Shown: one piece after another, positions 61,239 to 62,080 of the stretch
Position numbering within the stretch: the stretch's first letter is position 1
Layout: each line of letters starts with the position of its first letter
Source of the DNA: UBA4874 sp002399435
GTDB taxonomy: Bacteria > Bacillota > Clostridia > Caldicoprobacterales > DTU083
Direction of reading: 5' to 3'
Length of the DNA stretch: 62,080 nucleotides
NCBI GenBank assembly: GCA_036823195.1
Contig: DAISGI010000013.1
Location: 1 to 62,080 of the forward strand
Notes under the pieces: model-generated
Databases searched by the model: none
What the model was told of the DNA's origin: nothing
Seen by the model: the letters and a program-made list of their open reading frames with translations, nothing else
Program-made: the position numbers and the translations under genes

Positions 61239-61892
61239 GTCCGGGCCGGAAGGGGAAGCACCCTGGGCGGACTTCCGGTCCCGCACCGAGACATAGGGAT
61301 TCCCGTCAATATAGAACCGATAGGGGTAAAGGACAGCTTCCTCTGCATAATCAATATGGATACGGGTCGTGGTCACCATGTTGAATTCCGGTTCCCGGTT
61401 CTCTTTCAGGAGAAAAATCCGGTTTCCGCATAGATTCTCCCCGCTGTCCCGGTCTGTGATGCCCATGGCCATGCAAAGCTTGCCGGGACCGTTGGTGAGG
61501 CCAAGACGATCCTTTTTGGCGCAATCCGACAGACTTTTTCCATACCGTGCCTCTGCCATTTCTTCCATTCCCTTTACCGGTTCCAGTGCCCGGATCAGAA
61601 CTGCCTGAGGGCTTTCCTTTTCCGATGCAACAACATTCATGCAGGAGTACATGCCATATATCCGATAGACATATGCATAGCCGGGAGGGCCAAACATGAT
61701 TTCGGTCCGCTTCGTCCTCCGGTTGTTGCAGGAGTGGGCAGCCTTGTCCTCCGGTCCCATATAGGCTTCCGTCTCCACTATTTTACCAAGACGTTCCCGT
61801 CCGTTGATCCGATGTACCAGATATTTTCCCAAAAGATTCTTTGCCACTTCTATGGCACTATGACCATAAAACCCTCTCTCCAGCTTTTCCAT
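61203..61892 (-). CDS. 3-methyladenine DNA glycosylase, AAG/MPG type
   Basis: A 229-residue base-excision repair enzyme that removes alkylated and deaminated purines. The active-site segment ETEAYMGPEDKAAHS (40-54) and MFGPPGYAYVYRIYGMY are those of the AAG family, and KLCMAMGIT with LTNGPGK completes the fold. The C-terminal ~20 residues (GPDLERRIPARKKP) are encoded in the overlap with the flavoprotein gene. ATG 61892 has AGGAAG upstream on the minus strand. No damage-response box was recognised. Confidence 0.93.
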   Translation of the reverse strand: MEKLERGFYGHSAIEVAKNLLGKYLVHRINGRERLGKIVETEAYMGPEDKAAHSCNNRRTKRTEIMFGPPGYAYVYRIYGMYSCMNVVASEKESPQAVLIRALEPVKGMEEMAEARYGKSLSDCAKKDRLGLTNGPGKLCMAMGITDRDSGENLCGNRIFLLKENREPEFNMVTTTRIHIDYAEEAVLYPYRFYIDGNPYVSVRDRKSAQGASPSGPDLERRIPARKKP

Positions 61893-62041
61893 GAATCTTC
61901 CTCCCCCGAAGAATGAGTGATTTCAGTATCCCAATACGTAAAGTTATTCTATAGGATTCGCTGCTGATTTTCAAGATCTTTCATTTCCTTAAAAAGGAAA
62001 ATATTGAAAGCTGAAAATAGGCGCATTAACGTTAAAATTAT

Positions 62042-62070
62042 TTGACAGACTCTGCTTTTTCGTATAAACT
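62042..62070 (+). promoter_or_regulatory. Promoter directed out of the window
   Basis: A perfect TTGACA (62042-62047) with TAAACT (62065-62070) 17 bases on, or TATAAA at 62063 with 15. It would drive a gene beyond the right edge. Confidence 0.5.
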
Positions 62071-62080
62071 TAAGGAAATT

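Noticed and set aside
1..62080. tRNA, rRNA, intact insertion sequence or prophage genes
   Set aside because: I looked for tRNA-like ends, transposase and integrase motifs and phage structural genes and found none that could be supported.

Overview
The window reads as a chromosomal segment of an anaerobic, Gram-positive Clostridia-type bacterium (Bacillota). Evidence: strong AGGAGG-type ribosome binding sites with many TTG and GTG starts, TTGACA/TATAAT promoters, intrinsic terminators, and families typical of Clostridia (DUF512 and DUF1848 radical SAM-like proteins, KamA aminomutase, DUF5685, DUF1836, iron-type alcohol dehydrogenase, Bce-like ABC genes, a fused OpuC/EgtU-type permease). I cannot name the genus. 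No rRNA, tRNA, CRISPR array, intact transposase or integrase was found.

Positions 1-17,500 look like an accessory or defence island. In order it holds a Phd/YefM-RelE toxin-antitoxin pair, a DUF4338 remnant, a 36-residue type I (holin-like) toxin on the minus strand, an XRE regulator with a membrane protein, a three-gene cassette (GIY-YIG-like protein, DUF6530-like protein, MoxR AAA+ ATPase fused to a VWA domain), a Bce-like ABC pair whose permease lacks the usual extracellular domain, an ANT(9)-type spectinomycin adenylyltransferase behind a short leader ORF, and a type IV McrBC restriction locus with a second, EVE-fused McrB. The McrBC locus lies between two diverged copies of an ~83-bp sequence. 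A frameshifted XRE gene, a VOC protein, an ADP-ribosylglycohydrolase, a DUF6508-like protein and GNAT genes follow. Broken genes are common here.

Positions 17,500-35,000 are mostly housekeeping and transport: a heterodimeric ABC exporter, an iron alcohol dehydrogenase, a GNAT, a DUF1848 protein, an operon of a P2-type cation ATPase with two TrkA/RCK proteins (likely K+/Na+ homeostasis), a nitrilase-family amidohydrolase, an ECF sigma factor with a large C-terminal extension, an SDR whose N-terminal extension is cut by an amber codon, and a DUF512 protein. A small membrane protein and an ABC ATPase remnant follow.

Positions 35,000-62,080 hold a ~1,824-residue secreted subtilase, a second heterodimeric ABC exporter, a two-gene compatible-solute (or ergothioneine) type transporter, a PfkB sugar kinase, a KamA-ATP-grasp operon divergent from uppP, a chaperone operon (DnaK, DUF5685, DnaJ-like, membrane zinc ribbon), a GT8 glycosyltransferase with an EamA exporter, an SGNH hydrolase, a DUF1836 protein with a repeat tail, a 100-N gap flanked by the same 55 bp on both sides (probably an unmerged contig overlap), a HI0933-type flavoprotein and a 3-methyladenine DNA glycosylase.

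The most promising candidate for an undescribed system is the GIY-YIG / DUF6530 / MoxR-VWA cassette at 2807-5647. Next are the McrBC locus with its extra EVE-McrB, and the KamA-ATP-grasp pair.
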